A DNA stretch of 64,000 bases from Streptomyces sp. DH12 (GTDB lineage Bacteria; Actinomycetota; Actinomycetes; Streptomycetales; Streptomycetaceae). Below the pieces are notes generated by a model. The model was given only the letters and a program-made list of their open reading frames with translations. It did not search any database and was not told the origin of the DNA. Below, in pieces: positions 53,560-62,779 of the stretch. Position numbers and translations under genes: made by a program. Location of the stretch: assembly GCF_020873895.1 (NCBI RefSeq), contig NZ_JAHWGT010000001.1, forward strand, positions 310,001-374,000, written 5' to 3'. Position 1 is the stretch's first letter. Each line of letters opens with the position of its first letter.

Positions 53560-54765
53560 ATGCCCGATCCCGGGCCCTTCCCCTCGCCGCCGAGCCCGAC
53601 CGCCGCCCCCGCTCCGCCCACCGCCCGGGCGGAAACCGCGCTGGAGCGGATCCTGCGCGGGCCCAGCGGCCTGGGAACGACCGGCCTCTCCCTCGTCCCG
53701 CGCGAACCCGTCCCGCTCCCGCCTGCCGCGCTCTCACCCGCACCGCGCGACGGAGCCCCGGACGCCCCTGCGGGAGGGGCGGCGGAAGGGCGGCCCATCC
53801 CCGGCCTGTACTTCCACCCCGTCCCCGATCCCGACCCGGTCCGCGTGGCGGAGGTGAGCCGCCGGATCAAGCGCTGGGCCGTGGAGGAGGTGCAGCTGTA
53901 CCCCGAGGAGTGGGAGGGCGAGTTCGACGGCTTCTCCGTCGGGCGCTACATGGTGGCCTGCCACCCGGACGCTCCGACGATCGACCACCTGATGCTCGCG
54001 ACCCGGCTGATGGTCGCGGAGAACGCGGTCGACGACTGCTACTGCGAGGACCACGGCGGCTCACCCGTCGGCCTGGGCGGGCGCCTCCTGCTGGCGCACA
54101 CCGCCCTCGACCCCCTCCACACCACCGCCGAGTACGCCCCGGCGTGGGTGGAGTCGCTCGGCTCGGACGCGCCCCGGCGCGCGTACCGGAGCGCCATGGA
54201 CCACTTCGTCCGGGCCTCCACCCCCTCCCAGGCCGACCGCTACCGGCACGACATGGCCCGCCTGCACCTGGGCTACCTGGCCGAGGCGGCCTGGGCCGAG
54301 ACCGATCACCTCCCGGAGGTGTGGGAGTACCTGGCGATGCGCCAGTTCAACAACTTCCGCCCCTGCCCCACCATCACCGACAGCGTCGGCGGCTACGAGC
54401 TGCCGGCCGACCTGCACGCCCGCCCCGACATGCAGCGGGTCATCGCGCTCGCCGGGAACGCGACCACCCTCGTCAACGACCTGTACTCGTACACGAAGGA
54501 ACTCGCCGCCCCCGGCCGGCACCTCAACCTGCCGGTCGTGCTCTCCGAGCGCGAGAAGCTCTCCGAGCGCGACGCGTATCTGAAAGCCGTCGAGGTCCAC
54601 AACGACCTCATGCGCGCCTTCGAGGACGCCGCCGCCGAACTGGCCGCCGCCTGCCCCGTTCCCACGGTGCTCCGCTTCCTCAAGGGCGTGGCCGCCTGGG
54701 TGGACGGCAACCACTACTGGCACCAGACCAACACCTACCGCTACAGCCTGCCCGACTTCTGGTAG
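53560..54765 (+). CDS. 2-Methylisoborneol synthase
   Basis: This 401-residue class I terpene cyclase follows AAGGAG. Residues 1-85 are Pro/Ala/Ser-rich and disordered, as usual for this family, and are reported to direct the enzyme into its encapsulin. The metal-binding motifs are VDDCYCEDHGG (Asp-rich) and NDLYSYTKE (NSE triad). The end, VDGNHYWHQTNTYRYSLPDF, is typical. It cyclises 2-methyl-GPP to the earthy volatile 2-methylisoborneol. The methyltransferase for its substrate starts 16 bases later, while the usual shell gene upstream is ruined, so the enzyme would work unencapsulated. Confidence 0.95.
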   Translation: MPDPGPFPSPPSPTAAPAPPTARAETALERILRGPSGLGTTGLSLVPREPVPLPPAALSPAPRDGAPDAPAGGAAEGRPIPGLYFHPVPDPDPVRVAEVSRRIKRWAVEEVQLYPEEWEGEFDGFSVGRYMVACHPDAPTIDHLMLATRLMVAENAVDDCYCEDHGGSPVGLGGRLLLAHTALDPLHTTAEYAPAWVESLGSDAPRRAYRSAMDHFVRASTPSQADRYRHDMARLHLGYLAEAAWAETDHLPEVWEYLAMRQFNNFRPCPTITDSVGGYELPADLHARPDMQRVIALAGNATTLVNDLYSYTKELAAPGRHLNLPVVLSEREKLSERDAYLKAVEVHNDLMRAFEDAAAELAAACPVPTVLRFLKGVAAWVDGNHYWHQTNTYRYSLPDFW

Positions 54766-54781
54766 AGAAACGGATCCACCT

Positions 54782-55669
54782 GTGACCACCGAGCTGACCT
54801 CCGCCGCCACCGACAGGACCCCCACGATCATCCCGGGTTCGGTGACGCCCTATCAGGGCGACATCGCCCGCTACTGGAACAACGAGGCCCGCCCCGTCAA
54901 CCTGCGCCTCGGTGACGTGGACGGGCTCTACCACCACCACTACGGCATCGGCGCCGTCGATCACGCCGCCCTCGGCGACCCCGGGGACAGAGGCCACGAG
55001 GAGAGGCTCATCGCCGAGCTGCACCGGCTCGAGTCGGCCCAGGCGCAGGTCCTCCTCGACCACCTCGGAGCCATCGGCCCCGAGGACACCCTCGTCGACG
55101 CCGGCTGCGGCCGCGGCGGCTCCATGGTGATGGCGCACCAGCGCTTCGGCTGCCGGGTCGAGGGCGTCACCCTCTCGTCCCGGCAGGCCGAGTTCGGCAA
55201 CCGCCGCGCCAAGGAACTCGGCATCGACGACCGCGTCCGCGCCCGTGTCTGCAACATGCTCGACACCCCGTTCGAGAAGGGCGCCATCGCCGCCTCGTGG
55301 AACAACGAGTCGAGCATGTACGTCGACCTGGACGACCTCTTCGCCGAGCACTCCCGCTTCCTCAGGGTCGGCGGCCGGTACGTGACGATCACCGGCTGCT
55401 GGAATCCCCGCTACGGCCAGCCGTCGAAGTGGGTCTCGCAGATCAACGCCCACTTCGAATGCAACATCCACTCCCGCCGCGAGTACCTCCGCGCGATGGC
55501 CGACAACCGGCTGGTGCCGCAGGCCGTCGTCGACCTGACCCCGGACACGCTGCCCTACTGGGAGCTGCGGGCCACGTCCTCGCTGGTCACCGGCATCGAG
55601 GAGGCGTTCATCGAATCGTACAGGGACGGCTCCTTCCAGTACGTCCTGATCGCGGCCGACCGCGTCTGA
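54782..55669 (+). CDS. Geranyl diphosphate 2-C-methyltransferase
   Basis: This 295-residue protein starts at GTG. It begins TTELTSAATDRTPTIIPGSV, contains the family hallmark YWNNEARPVNLRLGDVDGLY and motif I LVDAGCGRGGSMVMAHQRFG, and resembles sterol C-24 and cyclopropane-type C-methyltransferases. It methylates C2 of GPP with SAM to make 2-methyl-GPP for the synthase upstream; the two are an operon with a 16-base gap. SWNNESSMYVDLDDLFAEHS carries part of the conserved active-site region. Confidence 0.95.
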   Translation: MTTELTSAATDRTPTIIPGSVTPYQGDIARYWNNEARPVNLRLGDVDGLYHHHYGIGAVDHAALGDPGDRGHEERLIAELHRLESAQAQVLLDHLGAIGPEDTLVDAGCGRGGSMVMAHQRFGCRVEGVTLSSRQAEFGNRRAKELGIDDRVRARVCNMLDTPFEKGAIAASWNNESSMYVDLDDLFAEHSRFLRVGGRYVTITGCWNPRYGQPSKWVSQINAHFECNIHSRREYLRAMADNRLVPQAVVDLTPDTLPYWELRATSSLVTGIEEAFIESYRDGSFQYVLIAADRV

Positions 55670-55681
55670 ACCTCGGGTACC

Positions 55682-55713
55682 GGCCGGGCCTGTCCACCAC
55701 GACGAGCCCGGCC
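55682..55713 (+). terminator. Hairpin after the 2-MIB operon
   Basis: Arms GGCCGGGC (55682-55689) and GCCCGGCC (55706-55713) flank a 16-base loop, 12 bases past the stop. Confidence 0.45.
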
Positions 55714-55815
55714 CCGCGCCCGTCGGCATCGCGGCGTCGGCTGCCCGCGGGTCGCGGTGCGACGGCCCGTCCGGCGCCCTGACAGGCGCCGCATGACCAT
55801 GCGGGAGGTCCTGTG

Positions 55816-56121
55816 ATGCATGACACGGCACGTGCGGTCGCCCTCGTGACCACGGCGACGGTGTTCCTGGCCGCCGGCGCCGGCACGGCGTTCGCCGGAG
55901 GTGTCGGCGACCTCCTCAGCCCGGCTTTCGGGACGTCCTGTACCAACCACGGTGCTCCGGCAGCCGTCGGTGCGGCGGAGCGGGGAAGCGGAACGGTGGG
56001 GGGAAACATCACCGGCTTCGCCCTCGGCAGCCCCTTCAACCACTGCGGCGGCGCGGATGTCGACGCCTTGCACGACGCCGTTTCGGACTGCGGCGTCTAC
56101 GCCTGCGCTCCCTGGGGGTGA
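55816..56121 (+). CDS. Small secreted Cys-containing protein
   Basis: The protein has 101 residues from ATG (a GTG three bases earlier is possible) after GGGAGGTC. The signal peptide MHDTARAVALVTTATVFLAA ends near GTAFA. The mature part GGVGDLLSPAFGTSCTNHGA, then GGNITGFALGSPFNHCGGAD and CGVYACAPWG, has four Cys and belongs, from memory, to a widespread family of tiny Streptomyces secreted proteins of unknown role. It is not a chaplin: the chaplin repeat is absent. Confidence 0.75.
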   Translation: MHDTARAVALVTTATVFLAAGAGTAFAGGVGDLLSPAFGTSCTNHGAPAAVGAAERGSGTVGGNITGFALGSPFNHCGGADVDALHDAVSDCGVYACAPWG

Positions 56122-56493
56122 GGACGGTCCGGCGGCGCCGAGCCCAGGCCCGTCCCTGGCGAGACTCGGCGCCCCCTCGCTTCAGTGCCGCGGGCGGCCG
56201 TTCGCCGAGCGGGCGGCCGACCGCCCGCTCGGCTGCCGAGCAGGATGGACGGTCACGTCCTGATGCCGCAGCGCAGGGAGTTCGTCGTCACGGTCGCGTG
56301 CCCCCCGGCGGCCTCGGTCGGGTAGGCGGGGCAGGGGTGTGCGGCACCGGGGGCGCTGGCGCCACCGCTCATCGGTGCGGGAGCTCGTAGGCGAGCGGCA
56401 GGCCGGCGGCCACGGCCTCCCCTCGCCCGGCGCCCTCTGCCGGCGCCCGCGGCCGGTCGTGCTGCCCGGCGGCCTGCGAGGCCGGTCCCGGGG
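56122..56493. other. 372-bp convergent intergenic region
   Basis: It lies between the small secreted protein and the VOC gene. No gene or strong hairpin is visible. Confidence 0.3.
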
Positions 56494-56943
56494 TCAGGCA
56501 CCCGTGTACTGGGCGGCGTACTCCTCGCTGGGCGGGACGACGGTGATGACGTCGATCAACACGCCCTCGGGAGCGGCGACGATGAAGTGCCGCTGGCCGA
56601 ACTCCTCCGTACGCAGGGGCAGTACCTCGGGCAGGCCGGCCTCCGCCACGAGCCGCCGGTGTTCGCGGTCCACGTCGTCCACCTCGAAGTTCAGCAACAA
56701 GCCGCCGCTGAGCGCGACCCGCCGCCCCTCAGGGATGGTCGGGTGGGCGTGGTCGAGGATGGCCAGCTCGTACTGCGGTGCGTCGGGGCGGCGCAGACTA
56801 ACGTACCAGTCCGCTTCGAAGGTCACCTCGAACCCGAAGTGGCGGGTGTAGAAGTCGCGGGAGGCCACCACATCCCGGGTGGCGAGCACCGGGTAGAACC
56901 CGCCGAGCTTGGCCGCGGACACGTTTGTGCGTTCCATCGTCAC
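56494..56943 (-). CDS. VOC-superfamily (glyoxalase/bleomycin-resistance-like) protein
   Basis: The protein has 149 residues from GTG (an ATG two codons in is further from the GGAGGGG site). [40 protein letters not shown]-like sequence, [20 protein letters not shown] and [20 protein letters not shown] form the two paired beta-alpha-beta modules. Members are metalloenzymes or drug-binding proteins. It faces a TetR regulator across two operator-like sites, so it is probably the regulated gene, induced by a small molecule. Confidence 0.9.
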   Translation of the reverse strand: MTMERTNVSAAKLGGFYPVLATRDVVASRDFYTRHFGFEVTFEADWYVSLRRPDAPQYELAILDHAHPTIPEGRRVALSGGLLLNFEVDDVDREHRRLVAEAGLPEVLPLRTEEFGQRHFIVAAPEGVLIDVITVVPPSEEYAAQYTGA

Positions 56944-56964
56944 GGAAAGACCCCTCCTCTTTCG

Positions 56965-56979
56965 CATACCTTCGGTATG
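56965..56979. promoter_or_regulatory. TetR operator-like palindrome 1
   Basis: CATACC-TTC-GGTATG is a perfect 6-3-6 inverted repeat in the VOC/TetR intergenic region. Its centre lies exactly 30 bp from that of site 2. Confidence 0.65.
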
Positions 56980-56994
56980 TGAGCTGCGGGCTAG

Positions 56995-57009
56995 CATACC
57001 CTCGGTACG
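56995..57009. promoter_or_regulatory. TetR operator-like palindrome 2
   Basis: CATACC-CTC-GGTACG repeats site 1 with one mismatch in the right arm. It overlaps the likely promoter region of the TetR gene. Confidence 0.6.
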
Positions 57010-57033
57010 CGAAGGGGAAAGGGTGTGCGCGTG

Positions 57034-57615
57034 ATGCCGGTCAACCGGGCGGAGCAGCGGGCGGCCACGCGGCAGGCGCTGCTGGCCGAAGGACAGCGGC
57101 GGTTCGCCGACGGCGGGTACCACCAGGTGGTACTGGCCGAGGTGGCGCGGGCCGCCGGGGTCACCAAGGGAGCCGCCTACCACCACTTCGAGAGCAAGGC
57201 CGGGCTCTTTCGGGCCGTCGTCTCCGTCGTGCAGCAGCAGCTGGGCGAGCGAGTCGCGACCGCAGCCGAGCAGTACGAGGACCTCTGGGAGCAGCTCCGG
57301 GCCGGCTGCCGAGCCTTCCTGGCCGCGGGCACCGACCCGGCGGTACGACAGATACTGCTGGTCGACGCGCCGGCCGTACTGGGCTGGGACGAGTGGCGGG
57401 CCCTGGATGAGGAGTCGTCCGCCCACCACCTGGCAGAGGCCCTGGCGGCGCTCGTCGCCGCCGGGGTCATCGCCGATCAGCCGGTCGAACCCCTGGCCCG
57501 GCTGCTGTCGGGGGCGATGAACGAGGCCGCCCTGTGGATCGCGCGGGGCGGGGACCCGCACGCCGCGGAGCAGGCGCTCGACCGGCTCTTGGCGGGGCTG
57601 CGCGTCCCGGCCTGA
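57034..57615 (+). CDS. TetR-family transcriptional regulator
   Basis: The protein has 193 residues from ATG (GTG at 57025 also possible) after GAAGGGGAAAGGG. The N-terminal HTH is [40 protein letters not shown], then GLFRAVV. The ligand domain includes [20 protein letters not shown] and [18 protein letters not shown]. It probably represses itself and the divergent VOC gene through the two CATACC palindromes and releases them on ligand binding. Confidence 0.92.
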   Translation: MPVNRAEQRAATRQALLAEGQRRFADGGYHQVVLAEVARAAGVTKGAAYHHFESKAGLFRAVVSVVQQQLGERVATAAEQYEDLWEQLRAGCRAFLAAGTDPAVRQILLVDAPAVLGWDEWRALDEESSAHHLAEALAALVAAGVIADQPVEPLARLLSGAMNEAALWIARGGDPHAAEQALDRLLAGLRVPA

Positions 57616-58373
57616 CCTGTCGCGACGACACACAGCCCTTGCGCGAGTCGGGTACAGAGGAGGTTCCAGGGTGCGCGCAGGGCGGACCGGGCGGACAGGG
57701 ACTGCCGAACCGACGCGGTGCCGACGAAAGCACGGTCCGCCGCGGTGACGTCGCGACCGCAGAGACGAGCGCCCGCATGTCCTCCGTCCGTTCGCGCCCC
57801 CGTGACCTGCCACTCGGTTCCCCGCTGGCGTACGGTCTGCGGCTTGCCGTCCGGTGGCCACCCGCGCTCGCCGCTGTCAGTCCGTCAGGTGACAGCTCGC
57901 CCGTACCCGCATGTTCCAAGTTCGTGGCGGGGCGCCGCCCACCAGGCGTCGACCTGCGGCGGACCGAGCAGGCCGCGGCTTCTGGTCGAAACACTTTTCG
58001 TCTTCTGTGGCCCCTTGTGTGATCATCCTCAGGCCGTAGCCGCGCTCGCGCCCCGGAAACGGACGGGGGAGGGGACGGGGCAGCGTGGCAGCGCCTCGAC
58101 CAGGGCGCCCGGCACATCGCGCACGGCGCACGCACGTCATCGATGACGTCACGCGCCGAGGGGGAACCAGAGGCCCGTACCGGTCGCGGCCACGAGCGGC
58201 TGCCGGAGTGCTGGACGTCAGGCGACCCGCCGCCGTATCCACCCGCCGCACCGCCGCGGGCTCCTCGGCCACGCCGCCCCAGGACCACGGGACGGCCGAC
58301 CACCCGGGGCGGCCCGGGGCGGCGACGCGCGGCGCGTCCCCTCCGTACGACCCTCCGAGAAAGAAGAAGCACC
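57616..58373. other. 758-bp stretch upstream of the toxin gene
   Basis: No gene is supported. Around 57980-58040 a less GC-rich segment (ACACTTTTCGTCTTCTGTGG) is a candidate promoter for the toxin gene, roughly 350 bp before its start. Confidence 0.35.
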
Positions 58374-61300
58374 GTGCACATCTCGTCACGCGTCACGCCC
58401 AGCAGGCGTGGCATCGTGGCAGCGCTGATGGCCCTGGCGATGGTCCTGGGCATCGACACGCGTCCTGCCGCAGCGGAAGGAGTGCCCGAGTACGACAGAT
58501 CCGACGTACTCGAGGCGTGGAAGTACGGAGGGCCGGGGGTCCGCAAGGCCGCCGAAGCCGTCTTGACCGGTTCGGACACGGACGTGCGGACCTTCATGGC
58601 CGACCGGCTCCCCGGCATCCACGAGCACGACCTGCGTGTGCAGGTGATGCAGGCCATGGCGATGGGCGGCCCGGGTACCCGAGCCGCCGCCGACACCGCG
58701 CTCGACGGGGGAGCCGATCAGCTCCAGGCCTTCCTCGACGACGGGCTTCTCCGCCCGTACGACGAGGACTTGCGCGTCCGGGTCATGCAGATCATGGCCA
58801 ACGGTGGGCCCAGTGTGAAGAAGGCCGCCGGCACGGCCCTGCAGGGGTCGTCCGACGACTACCTGGCGTTCATCAACACGGGGCAGTTCCCGCCCCGCGC
58901 GGACGACAACCGCGTCCAGCTCATGACCCTGATGTCGACGGGCGGGCCGAACGTCAAGAAGCTCGCCCAGCAGGCGATGGAGGGCACTGACGAGGACGTC
59001 CAGGAGTTCCTCGACCACGGCTGGCAGGTCGCCGCCGCGCGCGACCAGGAGAACCTGTCCATCGCTCAGCTGGCCGCCCTCGCCGACCGGGCGCAGAAGC
59101 AGGCCACGGCGCTGACCGAGACGGCCAAGGAAGAGGCCGCCAAGGCCGAGGCCGCCACCCGCAGGGCGAAGGAGGCCGCCGAGGAGGCGGCCCGCAAGGC
59201 CAAGGCGGCCCAGGAGTCGGCCGGAGAGGCTTCCGCGGCCGCGGCCCAGGCGGCTGCCGCCGCCCGCCGGGCGGCCGACTCCGCCCGCACCGCCATCTCC
59301 GCGGCCGCGGCCGCCAACCGCTCGGCCCGTGTCGCCGCCACCGCCGCCGCGCAGGCCGCCTACGCGGCCACCCGCGCCGGCAGCGCCGCGTCGGCGGCCC
59401 ACTCGGCCGCCGCAGCGGCCGCCGGCGACGCCACCCGGGCCAAGCAGGCCCGTCTCGCCGCCGAGAACGCCCGCACCGCCGCGGCCGGCGCCACCAAGGC
59501 CGCCGACGCCGCCGAACAGGCCGGTGTGGCCGCCGACAACGCCGCCAAGGCCGCGGGCGCCGCGGCCAGCGCCGGGACGAACGCGGCTGCCGCGGCAGCG
59601 GCCGCCGCGGAGGCCGGCCGCTGGTCCGGGCAGGCCGGCGGCAAGGCCGCCGAGGCGCAGGCCGCGGCCGACGCCGCGCAGCGCCAGGCCGCCCAGGCCA
59701 CCCGCGCCGCCAACGCCGCACAGGCCAACGCCACCCAGGCCGCCGCCGCGGCGCGTCAGTCCCGCAAGGCCGCCAACGACGCCGCCGCGTACGCCAGGGC
59801 CGCGGCCACGGCCGCCGACAAGGCGGCGGACGAGGCGGGCAAGGCGGTCGACGCCGCCAAGGCGTCCACCGCCGCCGCGAACGCCGCCTCCCAGGCCGCC
59901 ACCCTCGCGAAGAACGCCTCCGACCAGGCGAAGAGCGTCGCCGCGCTCGCCCGCAGGACCGACGCCGAGCGGCTCGCGCAGCAGCAGTTCGAGAACGTCC
60001 TGGCCGCGGAGGAGGCCAAGAGGGCCCACGACGAGCACGTCAAGGCCGCCCAGGCGGAAGCCGGGCGCGTCCAGCGGCTGAACGCCGAGACGCACGAGCT
60101 GTGGCAGGAGGCCGCCGCGGCGACCGACATCCGCGAAGCGGCCGGCAAGGGCCGCCAGGTCGCCGTCAACCTGCTGACCTCCACGGGCCAGTGGGTGCGC
60201 ACCCAGGCCGAGATCGCCCTCGTGGGCGGCGACGAGCAGGCCGCCGCGTTCGCGCGTACCGGGCTCGCCGTGGCCATGGAGCAGGACGACCGCGCCGCCG
60301 TGGCGCACGTCGCCACCACCACGGACAAGCCGGCGCAGCAGCAGGCCGCCCTCGCCGTGCTCGACAAGCCGATCGTCCAGGTGCGCGAATTCCTCCGCAC
60401 CCGCCACTACCCGGGCAAGGAGGACGACGACCGCGTCGCCGTGGCCCGCATCATGGCCGCGGGCGGCCGGGGCGTACAGGCCGCCGGCAGCAAGGCACTC
60501 GACGGCACCGCCGCCGACCTGCACGAGTTCCTGGAGGTCGGCCAGCACAAGGCCCGCGAGGACGACGACCGCGTCGCCGTCAACCAGGCCCTCGCCACCG
60601 GTGGCCCCGAGGTGAAGGCGGCGGCCCAGGCGGCCCTCAGCGGTCCCCCCACGGCGCTGCGCGCGTTCCTCCGGACGGGCCTGCCGCGGGCCCAGCAGCG
60701 TGACGCCAACGCCGCCGCCCACGTCGCCGAGATCGACGTCCTCCTCGCGTCGGCGGCCCGGTCGGCCGCCATCGCCCAGCGGGACGCCGCCGAGGCGCAG
60801 CGCGTCGCGGCGACCGCCCGTAAGAACGCGGCCGACGCCGTCAAGTGGGCGAACGAGGCGAAGGAGTCCTCCGCCCGGGCGAACACGTACGCCCAGCAGG
60901 CGGACACGGCGGCGGACGAGGCCGAGGCGTCCGCGGCCCGCGCCGCGGAGTCGGCCAGGCAGGCGCGGAACGCCGCCGCCGCGGCCCGGGCGGACGCCCG
61001 CGCCGCAGGAGTCTCCGCGCAGCAGGCCCAGCGTTCCGCCAGCCGGGCCGCGACGTACTCCACGCAGGCCAACGCCTCCGCCTACCAGGCGCAGCTGTCG
61101 GCGCAGGCCGCCGACAAGGACGCCGCGGCGGCGGCCAAGGCGTCGACCGAAGCGCTGAAGATCGCGGCCGAGAAGCTCGTCGCCGAGCTGAAGAAGCAGG
61201 TCGAGCAGGAGCTCCGCGAGGTCAGCAAGCCGATGACCGACGCGGAGCTGCGCAAGATCCTGGAGAAGCGCCTGGTGAAGTTCCGGGGGAACCTGCTCGG

Positions 61301-61943
61301 CGAGGGCGAACTGAAGCCGGGGGAGGTGCTCCTCGTGTGCGGTGCGGACGGCGCCGGCGGCATGGGGTGCATCACCACCACGTACCTCGACCGGCTCATC
61401 GCCTGGTTCGTGGGCGCGGAGGACATCGAGCGCTGCCTCAACAAGTTCGAGTCGTCCTGCCTCACCGACCTCGCCATGAACGCTCTCAAGGTGAAGGCCC
61501 TCAAGAAGGTCCGGCCCCCGTGCCCGAAGGCCCGTTCGTACAGCGGTGCGGGCGCCGTGAAGATGCGGATGGCGTCGGCCGCGGTCGCCTCGTCCACGCC
61601 CGCTCCGGGCAGCAGCCCGTGCGTGCCGTGGATCCAGCCCGGATCGCTCCCCGCGGCCGAGGAGCGGGCTCTGGACGCCACGCTCGCCCACCTCGACGCC
61701 GGTACGGTACCCACCGGGCCGACGGCGACGAAGTGGGGCACGAAGTTCAAGAACTGGGGCAACGACCTGCCCGGTGCCCAGGGCCCGCAGTCGCCCTATC
61801 GCGAGTACCGTGTGACGCCGCCGCCGGGCGTCGGCGGCGCGGGACCGCTCCGGGTCGTCAAGAACATCCAGACGGGAGAGGTGTACTACACGTGGACCCA
61901 CTACGGGGACTCCGGTCCGCCGGCGTTCGTACGCATCCGGTGA
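58374..61943 (+). CDS. ALF-repeat polymorphic toxin with RNase Sa/barnase-like C-terminal domain
   Basis: This 1,189-residue protein starts at GTG after AGAAAGAAGAAG. The signal peptide has a twin-Arg-like SRRGIVAALMALAM and ends near PAAAEG. About four ALF repeats follow (residues 38-225, e.g. DLRVRVMQIMANGGPSVKKA), then an Ala-rich coiled coil (225-580), about four more ALF repeats (580-780) and a second Ala-rich coiled coil (780-950). A linker with eight or so Cys leads to the toxin tip: YREYRV, GPLRVVKN and YYTWTHYGD supply Glu1144, Arg1160 and His1176. Their spacing (16 and 16) matches the RNase Sa triad (15 and 16). It is a secreted ribonuclease toxin delivered by a long rod. The next gene is its likely immunity protein. 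Confidence 0.88.
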   Translation: MHISSRVTPSRRGIVAALMALAMVLGIDTRPAAAEGVPEYDRSDVLEAWKYGGPGVRKAAEAVLTGSDTDVRTFMADRLPGIHEHDLRVQVMQAMAMGGPGTRAAADTALDGGADQLQAFLDDGLLRPYDEDLRVRVMQIMANGGPSVKKAAGTALQGSSDDYLAFINTGQFPPRADDNRVQLMTLMSTGGPNVKKLAQQAMEGTDEDVQEFLDHGWQVAAARDQENLSIAQLAALADRAQKQATALTETAKEEAAKAEAATRRAKEAAEEAARKAKAAQESAGEASAAAAQAAAAARRAADSARTAISAAAAANRSARVAATAAAQAAYAATRAGSAASAAHSAAAAAAGDATRAKQARLAAENARTAAAGATKAADAAEQAGVAADNAAKAAGAAASAGTNAAAAAAAAAEAGRWSGQAGGKAAEAQAAADAAQRQAAQATRAANAAQANATQAAAAARQSRKAANDAAAYARAAATAADKAADEAGKAVDAAKASTAAANAASQAATLAKNASDQAKSVAALARRTDAERLAQQQFENVLAAEEAKRAHDEHVKAAQAEAGRVQRLNAETHELWQEAAAATDIREAAGKGRQVAVNLLTSTGQWVRTQAEIALVGGDEQAAAFARTGLAVAMEQDDRAAVAHVATTTDKPAQQQAALAVLDKPIVQVREFLRTRHYPGKEDDDRVAVARIMAAGGRGVQAAGSKALDGTAADLHEFLEVGQHKAREDDDRVAVNQALATGGPEVKAAAQAALSGPPTALRAFLRTGLPRAQQRDANAAAHVAEIDVLLASAARSAAIAQRDAAEAQRVAATARKNAADAVKWANEAKESSARANTYAQQADTAADEAEASAARAAESARQARNAAAAARADARAAGVSAQQAQRSASRAATYSTQANASAYQAQLSAQAADKDAAAAAKASTEALKIAAEKLVAELKKQVEQELREVSKPMTDAELRKILEKRLVKFRGNLLGEGELKPGEVLLVCGADGAGGMGCITTTYLDRLIAWFVGAEDIERCLNKFESSCLTDLAMNALKVKALKKVRPPCPKARSYSGAGAVKMRMASAAVASSTPAPGSSPCVPWIQPGSLPAAEERALDATLAHLDAGTVPTGPTATKWGTKFKNWGNDLPGAQGPQSPYREYRVTPPPGVGGAGPLRVVKNIQTGEVYYTWTHYGDSGPPAFVRIR

Positions 61944-61950
61944 TGCCGCG

Positions 61951-62361
61951 GTGAACCTCGAACCGGGCGTGACGTCCGTCCGTACCCGGGACGTCGGACG
62001 GATCGTGGAGGCGGCTGAGGCGGAGGACTGCCCGCTGTACCAGTTCTCCACGGAGGACCACCGGGGCGCCCGGGCCTTCTTCGACGCCGTCCGGCACACC
62101 CTGCCGCTCGACCCGCCGGTCGTCGGCTCCGGCAGCTGGGACGCCCTGTCCGACTCGCTGTGGGAGGGCATCCACACGCTTCACCGCCGCCGGGTCGCCC
62201 TGCTGTGGCGGGACGCGGCGGCCTTCCACGACGGGAGTCCCGAGGACTTCCGGATCGCGGTCGCCGTCCTGACCGACGTGGTCGAGACGCTGGCGGATCC
62301 CGCCGCGACGGTGGGTCGCCCCACGGACGTGTGCGTGTACGTCGCCGTGGACGACGACTGA
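61951..62361 (+). CDS. Barstar-like immunity protein
   Basis: This 136-residue protein starts at GTG, seven bases after the toxin stop; the nearby ATG ends after three codons. It is acidic: DCPLYQFSTEDHRGARAFFD, then SGSWDALSDSLWEGIHTLHR and RVALLWRDAAAFHDGSPEDF. This matches the barstar fold, in which a helix with Trp-Asp-Ala-Leu plugs the RNase active site with acidic residues. Cognate pairing with the RNase tip is inferred from adjacency and family. A strong hairpin follows. Confidence 0.85.
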   Translation: MNLEPGVTSVRTRDVGRIVEAAEAEDCPLYQFSTEDHRGARAFFDAVRHTLPLDPPVVGSGSWDALSDSLWEGIHTLHRRRVALLWRDAAAFHDGSPEDFRIAVAVLTDVVETLADPAATVGRPTDVCVYVAVDDD

Positions 62362-62364
62362 ACC

Positions 62365-62401
62365 GGGCGGGCGGTCACCGCGCCGTGGTGACCGCCCGCC
62401 C
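62365..62401 (+). terminator. Strong hairpin after the toxin-immunity pair
   Basis: Arms 62365-62379 (GGGCGGGCGGTCACC) and 62387-62401 are perfectly complementary over 15 bases with a seven-base loop, three bases past the stop. Confidence 0.8.
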
Positions 62402-62779
62402 CACGATCGCCCCGGCACGCTGCACGCTGCCGGAGGCGCCCTGCGGCACGGTCGTCTCGTAGCCTCCCCGAGGCACGCACCGCCATGATCCGAAGAGCAG
62501 CGACCACGGCATGACCCGCGTCTCACGTGCGAGCAACCCGGGCCGGGGCGAAAGTACCTGAACCACGGCCGATCAGTCGCCTCCGAGGCTCCGGCCGCTC
62601 GCCGGCGCCGTCCTTCTCCTGGTCATTGCCGGTGATGTCTTCGTCATGCCTGTGCGGCACACGCAGGTACGGTTCCACCAAGTCCAGCGCGTGACCTCTG
62701 TGTCTGCCTTTCGTCACGGTCCTTGGACAGGCAGGTCACGGTCCGTACCCGTCGGGTGACCGCCTGGCAGCCTCGCCGC
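62402..62779. other. 378-bp stretch before the last gene
   Basis: No gene is supported. Composition falls toward lower GC from about 62600, matching the foreign-looking gene that follows. Confidence 0.35.

Noticed and set aside
55816-56121. Chaplin or rodlin identity for the small secreted protein
   Set aside because: Four Cys and Gly-rich sequence, but the chaplin repeat and rodlin pattern are absent.
58386-62177. 1,263-codon minus-strand open frame opposite the toxin gene
   Set aside because: Antisense shadow of the Ala-rich coiled coil (Gly/Leu/Arg-rich, no domain). The plus strand has signal peptide, ALF repeats and RNase tip.
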